Source of the DNA: Clostridia bacterium
Lineage (GTDB): Bacteria; Bacillota; Clostridia; Christensenellales; Borkfalkiaceae
Direction of reading: 5' to 3'
DNA length: 55,639 bases
Assembly: GCA_013316055.1 (NCBI GenBank)
Contig: WSNM01000006.1
Span: 1 to 55,639 of the forward strand
Shown in pieces: positions 26,152-33,764 of this stretch. A model generated the notes under the pieces. It saw nothing but the letters and a program-made list of their open reading frames with translations. It had not been told where the DNA came from and did no database searches. Made by a program: the position numbers and the translations under genes. Numbering within the stretch: the first letter of the stretch is position 1; the number at the start of each line of letters is the position of its first letter.

Positions 26152-27228
26152 TCAGTCTAAATATCCTTTTGCCGCCAAAAGCTCTGCCAAAAGCACTGCG
26201 CCGCCCGCCGCGCCGCGCAAGGTATTGTGCGAAAAACCGATAAATCTGTAATCGAACAGCTTATCCTCTCTCAGCCTTCCCGCGCAGACTGCCATACCGT
26301 TCTCTGTATTTCTGTCAAGTGCGGGCTGGGGACGGTTTTCCTCCGCAAAATAATGTATGAATTTTTTGGGCGCGGAGGGCAGGTTAAGCTTTTGCGGCTC
26401 GCCCGAAAAGTCCGCCCACGCTTTAAGTATTTCCTCGGGCTTCGGTTTTTTTTCAAAGCTGACAAAGCATGCCGCGGTGTGTCCGTCGGAAACGGGCACG
26501 CGCACGCATTGCGCGGTAATGACGGGGGAGGCAGCGGGTATGATTTTACCGTTTTCTATGCCGCCCCAGATTTTTAAAGGCTCGTTTTCGCTCTTTTCCT
26601 CCTCGCCGCCTATATACGGTATAACGTTGTCGCAAATCTCGGGCATGGTTTCAAAGGTTTTGCCCGCGCCCGAAATCGCCTGATAGGTGCATACCGCCGC
26701 GGACCTTATTCCGAATTTTTTCAAGGGGTGCAAAAGCGGCACGTACGACTGCAAAGAGCAATTGCTTTTTACGGCGATAAAACCGCGCTTTGTGCCAAGC
26801 CGTTTTTTCTGCGCCGCGATAACCTCCGAATGCTCGGGATTGACTTCCGGTATAATCATGGGCACGTCGTCGGTAAAGCGGTGCGCCGAATTGTTGGAAA
26901 TTATCGGGCATTCCAGCCTTGCATACGCGTATTCCAGCTCGCGTATTTCGTTTTTAGCCATATTTACGGCGCAAAAGCAGAAATCGACCGAGGAGGCGAT
27001 TTTTTCCTTATCGGCGGAAGCGTCCATAACAACCGTATCCGCAAATTTTTTGGGAAGGGGCGCGCTCATGTGCCAGCGCTTTATTGCGTCGCGGTATTTT
27101 TTGCCCGCGGACGAGGCGGAGGCGGCAAGGCACTTCACCTCGAACCAAGGGTGATTTGCCAAAAGCAGCAAAAATCTCTGTCCTACCATACCCGTTGCGC
27201 CTATAACTCCTACCGAATACTTTTTCAT
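26152..27228 (-). CDS. asd: Aspartate-semialdehyde dehydrogenase
   Basis: Reduces aspartyl phosphate to the semialdehyde feeding the lysine, threonine and methionine branches. 358 residues; NADP-binding GATGMVGQRF is at residues 10-19, and the nucleophile is Cys157 in SNCSLQS, with a late catalytic GHTAACFV region. Length and the KRWHMSAPLP segment resemble the archaeal/fungal-type enzyme rather than the 330-residue E. coli or B. subtilis types. AAGGAG precedes the ATG. It is first in the operon after the lysine riboswitch. Confidence 0.94.
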   Translation of the reverse strand: MKKYSVGVIGATGMVGQRFLLLLANHPWFEVKCLAASASSAGKKYRDAIKRWHMSAPLPKKFADTVVMDASADKEKIASSVDFCFCAVNMAKNEIRELEYAYARLECPIISNNSAHRFTDDVPMIIPEVNPEHSEVIAAQKKRLGTKRGFIAVKSNCSLQSYVPLLHPLKKFGIRSAAVCTYQAISGAGKTFETMPEICDNVIPYIGGEEEKSENEPLKIWGGIENGKIIPAASPVITAQCVRVPVSDGHTAACFVSFEKKPKPEEILKAWADFSGEPQKLNLPSAPKKFIHYFAEENRPQPALDRNTENGMAVCAGRLREDKLFDYRFIGFSHNTLRGAAGGAVLLAELLAAKGYLD

Positions 27229-27249
27229 AATAAAACTCCTTAAATAAAT

Positions 27250-27275
27250 AGAGCAGTACGCGCCGTACTGCCCCG
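27250..27275 (-). terminator. Riboswitch terminator hairpin before asd
   Basis: Minus-strand stem GCAGTACG / CGTACTGC (27271-27264 and 27260-27253) with a GCG loop, followed by TCTATTTATTT. It is the expression platform of the lysine riboswitch. Confidence 0.8.
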
Positions 27276-27284
27276 AAACAAACC

Positions 27285-27462
27285 GTAAACAGCATTAGCG
27301 CTCCACTTCCGTGGCAGTCGTAAGGGTATTAGCCCGTACAACCGGCGCGGCTTAAAGGCAGACCGCACCTCGGCGGAGGCGCCCTTTCACTGCGGCCGTC
27401 AAACGGAATTCCCTTCAAAATTCCTCGGCTGCGGCTAATAATGCCCGTCCGCTCCTCTGAAT
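27285..27462 (-). promoter_or_regulatory. Lysine riboswitch (L box)
   Basis: Read on the minus strand, the leader has the L-box core in order: AGAGGAGCGG (about 27459-27450), ATTAGCCGCAGCCGAGG, GAAGGGAATTCC, GCAGTGAAAGGGCG, GCCGAGGTGCGG, and the closing GACTGCCACGG with GTGGAGCGCTA (about 27314-27296). A terminator stem and U-rich run follow at 27250-27275, so lysine binding should stop transcription of asd-dapA-dapB. Recognised by its conserved segments, not by a covariance search. Confidence 0.88.
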
Positions 27463-27470
27463 GCAATAAA

Positions 27471-27499
27471 ATAATATCACACCGATATTTTAAAGTAAA
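27471..27499 (-). promoter_or_regulatory. Promoter of the asd-dapA-dapB operon
   Basis: Minus-strand TTTACT (27499-27494), 17-bp spacer ending TGTGA, TATTAT (27476-27471). Start is expected near 27464, immediately before the lysine riboswitch. Confidence 0.65.
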
Positions 27500-27551
27500 G
27501 AGTTTTTACCCCGCTTGCGGTCATTTTTTGGCAAACCGCGTTCAAAATTTA

Positions 27552-27580
27552 TTGACAACGCATTTTTATTATAGTAAAAT
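27552..27580 (+). promoter_or_regulatory. Promoter of surface protein gene
   Basis: TTGACA (27552-27557), 17-bp spacer, TAAAAT (27575-27580). The leader of about 120 bases to the ATG at 27707 shows no recognised riboswitch. Confidence 0.75.
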
Positions 27581-27706
27581 AATTCGGTACAAGCAGTAAA
27601 ACGCATATGTGCTCCGCACGCCCGCAAAATATAAAACGGGAATGTGTAAAAATACAAAAAATCTTTAAAATTCAAAGCGCCGCCAAGGCGCGTACGCGAG
27701 TTAGAT

Positions 27707-30196
27707 ATGAAGTCATTTAAACTGAAATTAAGTTCTGTAATTGCGCTTTTTGTTGTTTTTGCCGCAACGCTCGGCGCGTTTTTCGGCACAAGCTTCCGCA
27801 AGGCGAACGCATACAGACCCGTCACCGTAGGCGCGGGCAATATCTTTACTGTTTCGTCCTTGGACGAGGCGGACGTTTGGTCGCATAAAGTCGCGGGTGA
27901 AACCGAGGAGCAGGACGAGTATTATACAATGCTTGTCGTAAAGCAGACGGACGGTCTTGTCAATTACAAAAAGAACCTTGCTTATCAGTGGTATTATAAC
28001 AGCAGTGCGCCCGTTCAGCCGGAGGAGGGAGAGGAAAACGAGGAAACCGTTTCCACCTTCGAAAAGGGCGAGGGCTGGTTCAATATGGAAATCGGCTTCG
28101 AAATCGGCGACAACGAAACGCTCGATTTTAAAAGCTTTATTCTTAAATTCGAAAGTCAGCAGTATTCCCAGACCAAGGACAACAAAACCGCAAACTATAT
28201 TGTTTTTGTACCCACTGCCGACAAAAAGCACGTCAACGTAATTATCACCTCCGAGCAGGAGCGCGACCTTTGGGTGGTTGCGGATTCCGCAAAGGCGCTT
28301 TCTGTTGACCGCATAAAAATAGAATTTACCGAAAGAAATCAGGACAAATACGGCGTTTCGGTTACCTCCGACGGAGTGACCGAGAGCGGCGAATTTGAGA
28401 ACATAGGCGGAACGTACGCAAGATATTCCTCTTCCACCACAACGCCCGTTACGCCGCTTTCCTTCTCGGCAGAGTATGCCGAGCCCGCCGAGGGCGAGGA
28501 GGACGGAGATATAGAGGCTGCGTCCTACGCAAGAATGGTGCTTTATAACCTCAACGGACAGAGCTTTAAGCTTACCTCCGTTCCCGCAACCGAAAACGGA
28601 CATACCGTAAGCGGCACTGTCGACGACGACACCCCGCCCGTGCTTTGCCTTGACAAGGGACTTTCGTTTATAGAAGAGGGCGAGGAAATCACCTTCAATT
28701 ACACCGTTATAGACGTGCTTGCATCGTCGCCCAGCACAACTACGCATTACTTTATGCTGACCAACGAAAACGCGGCGGCGGACAAGGATTTTAACGCGAA
28801 CGATTATTCGGACGGCAGCCCTTACAGAAAGGTTAAGTCGGACGAGGCTCAGCTTATGATACCGCACGTCAAGCACTATGTGCCCGTTGCGGATAACCTT
28901 ACAGAGGGCGTTTTCGACGCCGAAAACTTCAAGGTTACGGCGGCGGTCAAAATTTACCTCGAGCTTTTGGATACGACCTCCACGGGCGGAACCAAGACGG
29001 AAATTTTGCTTGACTGGTACGTCAACGACAAATATATCGTAAATATCAACAACAACGGAACGCAAAACAAATACATTGCGGTTGCAAAGGATAAGTCGGG
29101 CGCTTCGTTTGCATACACCGACGAAAACGCTGATTGGGAAAAGCTGATTGCGGATTATCAGACAAAGGTTGACGCGGCTGCCGAGGATTTGAAGGCGGGC
29201 AGTAAAAACTACTTCTATCTGCCTTCGGTCGAGGGACTGCTTTCCGACAACGTTACGGGCTATTCCGATTTGAACTTCTCGATATTCTACACAACGGACG
29301 GCAAGTCCTTCCAGTCGAATACGGGCAAATCTGCTTCCAACCTTTCAATCAACCTTACCAAGCGCGGCACATATATATATACGGTGCTTGTAACCGACGC
29401 CGCGGGTAACGGAATGTATTATATCGAAAAGGACAGCAACGGCAACACCGTTATGGAGGACGGCAAGCCCAAGCTTGTGCAGATTGACGCAACCTCGTCC
29501 AACATTCAGAGTATGTTTGAGGACAAGGAGGACTTGTACAGATACCTGCCCTGGTTCACCTTTGACGTCAAATCCTCGGAGCTCAGCATCGAGGACCCCG
29601 AGGACCAGGATACCGCTTACGTCGGAGCAGAGTACAACGTTGAAGCCTTCGATATTAACGGCGGCTCCTACAATACAAAATATACGCTTTACCGTTTTAT
29701 GGGTGAAAAGTTCTATGCGGCAAACGGCTACGCTATGACGTACGACGAGTTTATGAAGAACAAGAACACCCTTAAAGCAGAACACAGAGATTGGTTTGAA
29801 ACAATTAAGCCTCTCAGTTCTATGAACGAAGAGGACGAGGACTACGAAATTTACAGCCCCTACGCGTGGGACGATTCTTCATTGAAGTTTACCCCGCAGG
29901 ACGCAAATTCGTTCTATCTTATCGAGTGCGTTGTTACCAGCTCGGAAAATACCGGCCTTAAAGAAACGGCGTATATGGGCATAAGCTCGTCTGCAAAGGC
30001 AAACTCCTTGAAGGGTGAAAATACCTGGTTTAAGGATAACCTTACATCGGTAATACTTTTAAGCATTGCCGGCGCGTCGCTTATAGGAATTATTCTTCTG
30101 CTTGTAATAAAGCCCAAAAATAAGGAAGATATTGACGAGGTTTACGAAAAGGCCTTTGCAAGGTCTAAAAAGTCGAAAAAGTCAAAAGCTGATTAA
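27707..30196 (+). CDS. Large secreted, membrane-anchored surface protein, unknown
   Basis: 829 residues. An N-terminal signal peptide (residues 1-35, ending ANA) and a C-terminal membrane segment (ILLSIAGASLIGIILLLVI, about residues 783-801) followed by a Lys-rich cytoplasmic tail give a type I topology with an outside domain of about 740 residues. That domain is rich in Asp, Glu, Thr, Ser and Tyr, with beta-type stretches and repeated Gly-Asn/Asp turns, suggesting Ig-like or other beta-sandwich modules, for example YTVLVTDAAGNGMYY. No sortase motif is seen. No enzymatic motif recognised. It is monocistronic with a strong promoter and terminator, so it may be an abundant envelope protein. Confidence 0.78.
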   Translation: MKSFKLKLSSVIALFVVFAATLGAFFGTSFRKANAYRPVTVGAGNIFTVSSLDEADVWSHKVAGETEEQDEYYTMLVVKQTDGLVNYKKNLAYQWYYNSSAPVQPEEGEENEETVSTFEKGEGWFNMEIGFEIGDNETLDFKSFILKFESQQYSQTKDNKTANYIVFVPTADKKHVNVIITSEQERDLWVVADSAKALSVDRIKIEFTERNQDKYGVSVTSDGVTESGEFENIGGTYARYSSSTTTPVTPLSFSAEYAEPAEGEEDGDIEAASYARMVLYNLNGQSFKLTSVPATENGHTVSGTVDDDTPPVLCLDKGLSFIEEGEEITFNYTVIDVLASSPSTTTHYFMLTNENAAADKDFNANDYSDGSPYRKVKSDEAQLMIPHVKHYVPVADNLTEGVFDAENFKVTAAVKIYLELLDTTSTGGTKTEILLDWYVNDKYIVNINNNGTQNKYIAVAKDKSGASFAYTDENADWEKLIADYQTKVDAAAEDLKAGSKNYFYLPSVEGLLSDNVTGYSDLNFSIFYTTDGKSFQSNTGKSASNLSINLTKRGTYIYTVLVTDAAGNGMYYIEKDSNGNTVMEDGKPKLVQIDATSSNIQSMFEDKEDLYRYLPWFTFDVKSSELSIEDPEDQDTAYVGAEYNVEAFDINGGSYNTKYTLYRFMGEKFYAANGYAMTYDEFMKNKNTLKAEHRDWFETIKPLSSMNEEDEDYEIYSPYAWDDSSLKFTPQDANSFYLIECVVTSSENTGLKETAYMGISSSAKANSLKGENTWFKDNLTSVILLSIAGASLIGIILLLVIKPKNKEDIDEVYEKAFARSKKSKKSKAD

Positions 30197-30204
30197 AATT
30201 CAAT

Positions 30205-30243
30205 AACCGCGCTTGCGGCAAAAGCCGCAAGCGCGGTTTTTTT
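30205..30243 (+). terminator. Terminator of surface protein gene
   Basis: A perfect 15-bp stem (30205-30219 with 30224-30238), AAAA loop and a run of T. Confidence 0.95.
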
Positions 30244-30276
30244 ATACCTAATTTTAAAAAATTCCTTTAAAAACAG

Positions 30277-30305
30277 TTGACAAGTATACTGTCATATATT
30301 ATTAT
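30277..30305 (+). promoter_or_regulatory. Promoter of arsR-type/P-type ATPase operon
   Basis: TTGACA (30277-30282), 17-bp spacer, TATTAT (30300-30305). The operator at 30315-30334 lies just downstream, over the likely transcription start. Confidence 0.72.
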
Positions 30306-30314
30306 ACTATTATC

Positions 30315-30334
30315 ATATGAATATGTATTCATAT
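30315..30334. promoter_or_regulatory. ArsR/CzrA-type operator
   Basis: A 20-bp inverted repeat, ATATGAATAT then GTATTCATAT, with one mismatch. It resembles the ATATGAAC-type 12-2-12 sites of the CadC, CzrA and SmtB regulators. It lies between promoter and sensor gene, fitting metal-relieved repression. Confidence 0.7.
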
Positions 30335-30359
30335 TTAACGCATAATAAAGGAGTAAGCA

Positions 30360-30713
30360 ATGCAACATAATTGTGACGAAGAGGAGCTGCATTCGGCAAG
30401 GATAAAAACCGCGCTGTCCGAAATGCCGTCGGCGGAAATGCTTGCGGAGATGGGCGCAAGGTTCAAAACCATAAGTGAGCCCTCGCGGCTGAAAATACTT
30501 TTTGCACTTTCCGTGGGAGAGCTGTGCGTGGAGCACATTGTCGAGGCCGTGGGCGGCAACCAGAGCGCGGTTTCGCATCAGCTTAAAACGCTTAAAGACA
30601 ATAAAATAGTCAAGTGCCGCCGCGAGGGGAAGAAGGTTCTGTATTCCGTATCGGACGGGCATATAATGATGATGGTGGGGCTTGCAAAGGAGCATTTAAA
30701 CTGCAATGAATAA
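30360..30713 (+). CDS. ArsR/SmtB-family metal-sensing repressor
   Basis: A 117-residue winged-helix repressor released from DNA by metal. Core: ISEPSRLKILFAL, then the recognition region GGNQSAVSHQLKTLKDNKIV. The alpha-5 site DGHIMMMVGLAKEHLNC contains Asp, His, then ten residues, His and a nearby Cys, close to the DxHx10HxxH/E zinc site of CzrA and SmtB; alpha-3 also has ELCVEHI with Cys and His. It probably senses Zn, Cd or Co. The stop overlaps the start of the P-type ATPase by 8 bases. The ribosome site is AAGGAG. Confidence 0.9.
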   Translation: MQHNCDEEELHSARIKTALSEMPSAEMLAEMGARFKTISEPSRLKILFALSVGELCVEHIVEAVGGNQSAVSHQLKTLKDNKIVKCRREGKKVLYSVSDGHIMMMVGLAKEHLNCNE

Positions 30714-33042
30714 AAAAATTAAAATCAGCGGGCTTGACTGCGCCAACTGCGCGAGAGAGCTTGAAGAAGAAATCGAAAAAATAAGCGGCGTGCAAAGCGT
30801 TGCGGTTGATTTTATGGCGCAGAAGGTGATAGTAGACTGCGATAGCGACGTGCTTGAACGGGTTATTTACTGCTGTAACCATTTCGAGGGCGTTAAGGTC
30901 ATAGAAGAGGAGCATGCCGTCGCCGAAAAGCCTTCCGACAATCGCGTGTTCGGGGAAAAGCTTAAAATAGCAAATCTGTGCTGTGCCAATTGCGCGAGAG
31001 AGCTTGAAGAGGATTTGAACAAAATAGACGGTGTTGCCGCCACGGTCGATTTTATGAATATGCGCGTTATACTCAATGCGGAAAACGCGGCGGCGCGCGA
31101 AAGGGCCGTATACACGATAACGCATTTCGAGGACGTTAAAATCGTAGACGACAACGCCCAAAAAAGCTTTTTTAAGCAGCATTTAAAGGATATAATTTGC
31201 ATAATCGTTGCGGCGGCGCTGTTTATTCCGTCGTTTGTAATGGACCTTACGGGACTTACGCACGACAGCCTTGCGGCAAAGATAATTGCGTATGTATTTT
31301 ATTCTGTCGCATATATCGCGGTCGGGCACCCCGTGCTTATAAACACCGCAAAAAACATTGCAAAGGGCAAAATTTTCGACGAAAACTTTTTAATGACAAT
31401 CGCCTCAATCGGCGCGATTGCCCTCGGTATATTTGCGGGCGACGGGTTTGCGGAGGGCGTTGCCGTAATGCTATTGTATCAGCTTGGCGAGCTGTTGCAG
31501 GCGGCTGCCGTCGGCTCGTCCAGAAACTCGATTTCAAAGCTGATGCAGCTTAAAAGCGACACTGCAACTCTGCTTGAAAACGGCATTCAGCATACCGTTG
31601 CTCCCGAGGAACTGCGTTGCGGCGACATAATTCTTATTAAGGCGGGCGATAAGGTGCCCGCAGACTGCCGCATAACCGTCGGCGAAACCTCGCTCGATAT
31701 GAAAAGTCTGAACGGAGAGCCGTTGCCGCGCGACGTTAAGGCGGGCGACGAAATTCTTTCCGGCAGTATAAATCTTACGGGCGTTATCGAGGCGGAGGTT
31801 ATAAGGGAGTACAAAAATTCCGCAGTCGCAAAAATTTTAGAGCTTGTGGAAAATTCCACGGCAAAAAAATCCCAGTCGGAAAAATTTATTTCCAAATTCG
31901 CAAGGTACTATACGCCGATTGTGTGCATAGCCGCAATAATAGTCGCCGCGCTTGTTCCCACAATAATATGCGCCGTTGCACCGCCGTTTACGTGGGACAT
32001 TTATAAGGAATGGATATACAAGGCGCTTAGCTTCCTTGTAATATCGTGTCCGTGTGCGCTGGTTATTTCTGTGCCGCTGTCGTATTTCAGCGGTATCGGC
32101 AGATGCGCAAGGTTCGGTATTCTGGTCAAGGGCTCTACCTGCCTTGACGAGCTTGCGCTTGCAAGGGTTGCCGCCTTCGACAAAACGGGCACGCTTACGG
32201 AGGGCAGCTTCGGAATTAAAAGCTACACAAGCGAGAAGGCTGTTCAGCTTGCCGCCGCTGCGGAAAAATTTTCCTCCCACCCCATAGCGCTTGCCTTTAA
32301 GGATATCGAAACGCCGTATACTGCGGCTCGGGCGGAGGAGCTTGCGGGCAAGGGCGTAAAATGCACGGTGGACGGCAAAGTACTGCTGTGCGGAAACGCT
32401 GCGCTTATGCAGGAAAACAATATCGCTTTCGAAAGGCTTAAAAGCTTGTCAACGCCAATATATGTTGCGTTTGACGGCGAATACGTCGGCGCGGTGGAAA
32501 TCGACGACAGCGTTAAATCGGGCGTTAAGGAAACTATTGTTTGGCTTAAAGCGCAGGGCGTTGTGTATACCGAGATGCTGACGGGCGATTTGCCCGAGCG
32601 CGCCGCTTCTGTTGCGGAACAGGCGGGGCTTGACGGCTTTAAGGCGGCGCTTATGCCCGACGGAAAGCTTGCCCGCGCTGAGGAGCTGAAACGGCAAGGG
32701 AAGCTTATCTACGTCGGCGACGGCATAAACGACGCGCCCGTTATGACGTGTGCGGACTGCGCCGTGTCTATGGGCAGCGTCGGCTCGGACGCGGCTATCG
32801 AGGCAAGCGATATAGTGCTTGTTTCCGATAATTTGTCGCTGTTGCCCAAGGGCAGAAAAATTGCTCGCGGCACAAGAAGAATAGTTTTGCAAAACATTAT
32901 AGGCTCGCTTATAGTAAAGGCGGCGATTATGGCGCTTAGTATAGCAATACCAACCTTTCCGCTTATAATTTCGGTTGTGGCGGACGTGGGCGTAATGCTG
33001 CTTGCGGTGCTTAACGCAATGCGCGTGTCATTGATAAAATAA
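30706..33042 (+). CDS. cadA: Heavy-metal exporting P1B-type ATPase (Zn/Cd/Pb type)
   Basis: ATP-driven exporter of toxic divalent metals. 778 residues: two N-terminal HMA domains, each with the site CANC (first at residues 12-15, second about 89-92), six to eight membrane helices, the ion-path motif SCPC (Cys448-Pro-Cys450), the phosphorylated Asp492 in DKTGTLTEG, SSHP, and the hinge GDGINDAP. CPC with a single-gene ArsR/SmtB partner indicates Zn/Cd/Pb rather than Cu. Each HMA domain is followed by an extension with C-C-N-H or T-I-T-H residues. It is translationally coupled to the sensor gene. Confidence 0.93.
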   Translation: MNKKIKISGLDCANCARELEEEIEKISGVQSVAVDFMAQKVIVDCDSDVLERVIYCCNHFEGVKVIEEEHAVAEKPSDNRVFGEKLKIANLCCANCARELEEDLNKIDGVAATVDFMNMRVILNAENAAARERAVYTITHFEDVKIVDDNAQKSFFKQHLKDIICIIVAAALFIPSFVMDLTGLTHDSLAAKIIAYVFYSVAYIAVGHPVLINTAKNIAKGKIFDENFLMTIASIGAIALGIFAGDGFAEGVAVMLLYQLGELLQAAAVGSSRNSISKLMQLKSDTATLLENGIQHTVAPEELRCGDIILIKAGDKVPADCRITVGETSLDMKSLNGEPLPRDVKAGDEILSGSINLTGVIEAEVIREYKNSAVAKILELVENSTAKKSQSEKFISKFARYYTPIVCIAAIIVAALVPTIICAVAPPFTWDIYKEWIYKALSFLVISCPCALVISVPLSYFSGIGRCARFGILVKGSTCLDELALARVAAFDKTGTLTEGSFGIKSYTSEKAVQLAAAAEKFSSHPIALAFKDIETPYTAARAEELAGKGVKCTVDGKVLLCGNAALMQENNIAFERLKSLSTPIYVAFDGEYVGAVEIDDSVKSGVKETIVWLKAQGVVYTEMLTGDLPERAASVAEQAGLDGFKAALMPDGKLARAEELKRQGKLIYVGDGINDAPVMTCADCAVSMGSVGSDAAIEASDIVLVSDNLSLLPKGRKIARGTRRIVLQNIIGSLIVKAAIMALSIAIPTFPLIISVVADVGVMLLAVLNAMRVSLIK

Positions 33043-33055
33043 ACTGTTTTTATAA

Positions 33056-33091
33056 AAGCCCGCGAAGCTTAACAAAGCTCCGCGGGCTTAA
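33056..33091. terminator. Terminator between cadA-type gene and cassette C
   Basis: Stem AAGCCCGCG / CGCGGGCTT with an inner AAGCTT/AAGCT pairing, followed by AAATTTTTATT. Serves the plus-strand operon and possibly the convergent regulator. Confidence 0.8.
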
Positions 33092-33095
33092 ATTT

Positions 33096-33320
33096 TTATT
33101 CAATATTAATTTTACTTCCACTTTCATCTTCTAAGCCTAATAAGTAATCTGCTGATACATCAAAAAATTTGGCACATTTTTTTATTGCCGTTTCGGTAGG
33201 TTCAGTTTGATTGTTTACCCATTTTGAAACTGCACGTTGACTGTAACCGATTTTATTTGCAAGTTCTGACTGCGATATATGTTTTTCTTTAAGTAACGTT
33301 TTTAAGATATTTCCAAACAC
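33096..33320 (-). CDS. Small XRE-family regulator (cassette C)
   Basis: A 74-residue Cro/CI-type DNA-binding protein with a GTG start. HTH ISQSELANKIGYSQRAVSKW is at about residues 15-34, and DVSADYLLGLEDESG lies near the end, followed by SKINIE. A TATAAT box at 33332-33327 (minus) predicts transcription start at about 33320, the G of the start codon, so the mRNA may be leaderless. Operator 1 overlaps this box. It is divergent from the 56-residue cysteine protein. AT-rich compared with flanking operons. Confidence 0.87.
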   Translation of the reverse strand: MFGNILKTLLKEKHISQSELANKIGYSQRAVSKWVNNQTEPTETAIKKCAKFFDVSADYLLGLEDESGSKINIE

Positions 33321-33330
33321 AAATAGATTA

Positions 33331-33346
33331 TAGAATTTTATTTCTA
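33331..33346. promoter_or_regulatory. Cassette C operator 1
   Basis: TAGAA-N6-TTCTA, a perfect inverted repeat overlapping the regulator's TATAAT box. Its partner site is 29 bp away. Confidence 0.65.
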
Positions 33347-33353
33347 AAATATG

Positions 33354-33382
33354 TTGACATAGAATTATAGTTCTGATATTAT
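33354..33382 (+). promoter_or_regulatory. Promoter of cassette C small protein with embedded operator 2
   Basis: TTGACA (33354-33359), 17-bp spacer, TATTAT (33377-33382). TAGAA-N6-TTCTG (33360-33375) starts at the first spacer base. The same arrangement is present in cassettes A and B. Confidence 0.8.
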
Positions 33383-33409
33383 AAATCTATAATTAATAAA
33401 GGCGTAAAA

Positions 33410-33580
33410 ATGAAACAAAATAGTACTTGTGAACAATGTATATATTTTGAAAGGCATTTTGCAAAGATTGACGGTAAGCTTGTGCTTATTGGTTGTGGGC
33501 ATTGCGCAAATAATTTGGTTTCCCCAAAAAAGCGGAGAAAATGTCCGTATGTAAAAAATTGCAAGTTTTTTACGCTATAA
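33410..33580 (+). CDS. Small cysteine-motif protein (cassette C)
   Basis: Only 56 residues. Cysteines at 7, 10, 29, 32, 45 and 51: CEQC, 18 residues, CGHC, then CPYVKNCKFF. It matches the cassette A protein closely (C7, C10, C29, C32; YF after the first pair; FAKID against YAKID; CKFF against CKLF). AAAGG lies seven bases before the ATG, and transcription should start near 33389. No signal peptide or membrane helix. Function unknown; a small zinc-binding protein is the simplest reading. Confidence 0.75.
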   Translation: MKQNSTCEQCIYFERHFAKIDGKLVLIGCGHCANNLVSPKKRRKCPYVKNCKFFTL

Positions 33581-33614
33581 AGCAGTAGTAAAAATAATAA
33601 AAAAATTCCGACAA

Positions 33615-33653
33615 AATTCGGCAAAGCGCGCTTCAACGCTTGCCGAATTTTTT
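33615..33653 (+). terminator. Terminator after cassette C small gene
   Basis: Stem AATTCGGCAA / TTGCCGAATT extended by GCG/CGC with one bulge (33615-33649), followed by TTTT. Confidence 0.88.
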
Positions 33654-33668
33654 GCTGTATGATAAAAT
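33640..33668 (+). promoter_or_regulatory. Possible promoter of purine permease
   Basis: TTGCCG (33640-33645), 17-bp spacer, TAAAAT (33663-33668). The -35 box would lie in the 3' arm of the preceding terminator. Moderate match only. Confidence 0.45.
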
Positions 33669-33687
33669 TGTGACAGATAAGTGAAAT

Positions 33688-33731
33688 AAGCCCCCGCGGG
33701 GGCTTTTGCGGTTTTTTAAAAAACCGCAAAA
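33688..33731 (+). promoter_or_regulatory. Two adjacent perfect palindromes in the permease leader
   Basis: AAGCCCCCGCGGGGGCTT (33688-33705) is directly followed by a 28-base perfect palindrome (33704-33731) with core GCGGTTTTTTAAAAAACCGC. The first followed by TTTT resembles a terminator, so attenuation of the permease is possible. Neither resembles a purine riboswitch. Confidence 0.5.
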
Positions 33732-33764
33732 CACTTTAAATTAATTATTTTTACGGAGGTTCTT

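Noticed and set aside
27728..29065. Long minus-strand open frame (445 codons) opposite the surface protein gene
   Set aside because: It is a shadow frame: biased composition, rich in Val, Arg and Cys, no domain, no ribosome site, and the plus-strand protein has a clear signal peptide and anchor.
33579..33764. Purine riboswitch before the permease
   Set aside because: Hairpins are present but they are simple palindromes without the three-way junction consensus.
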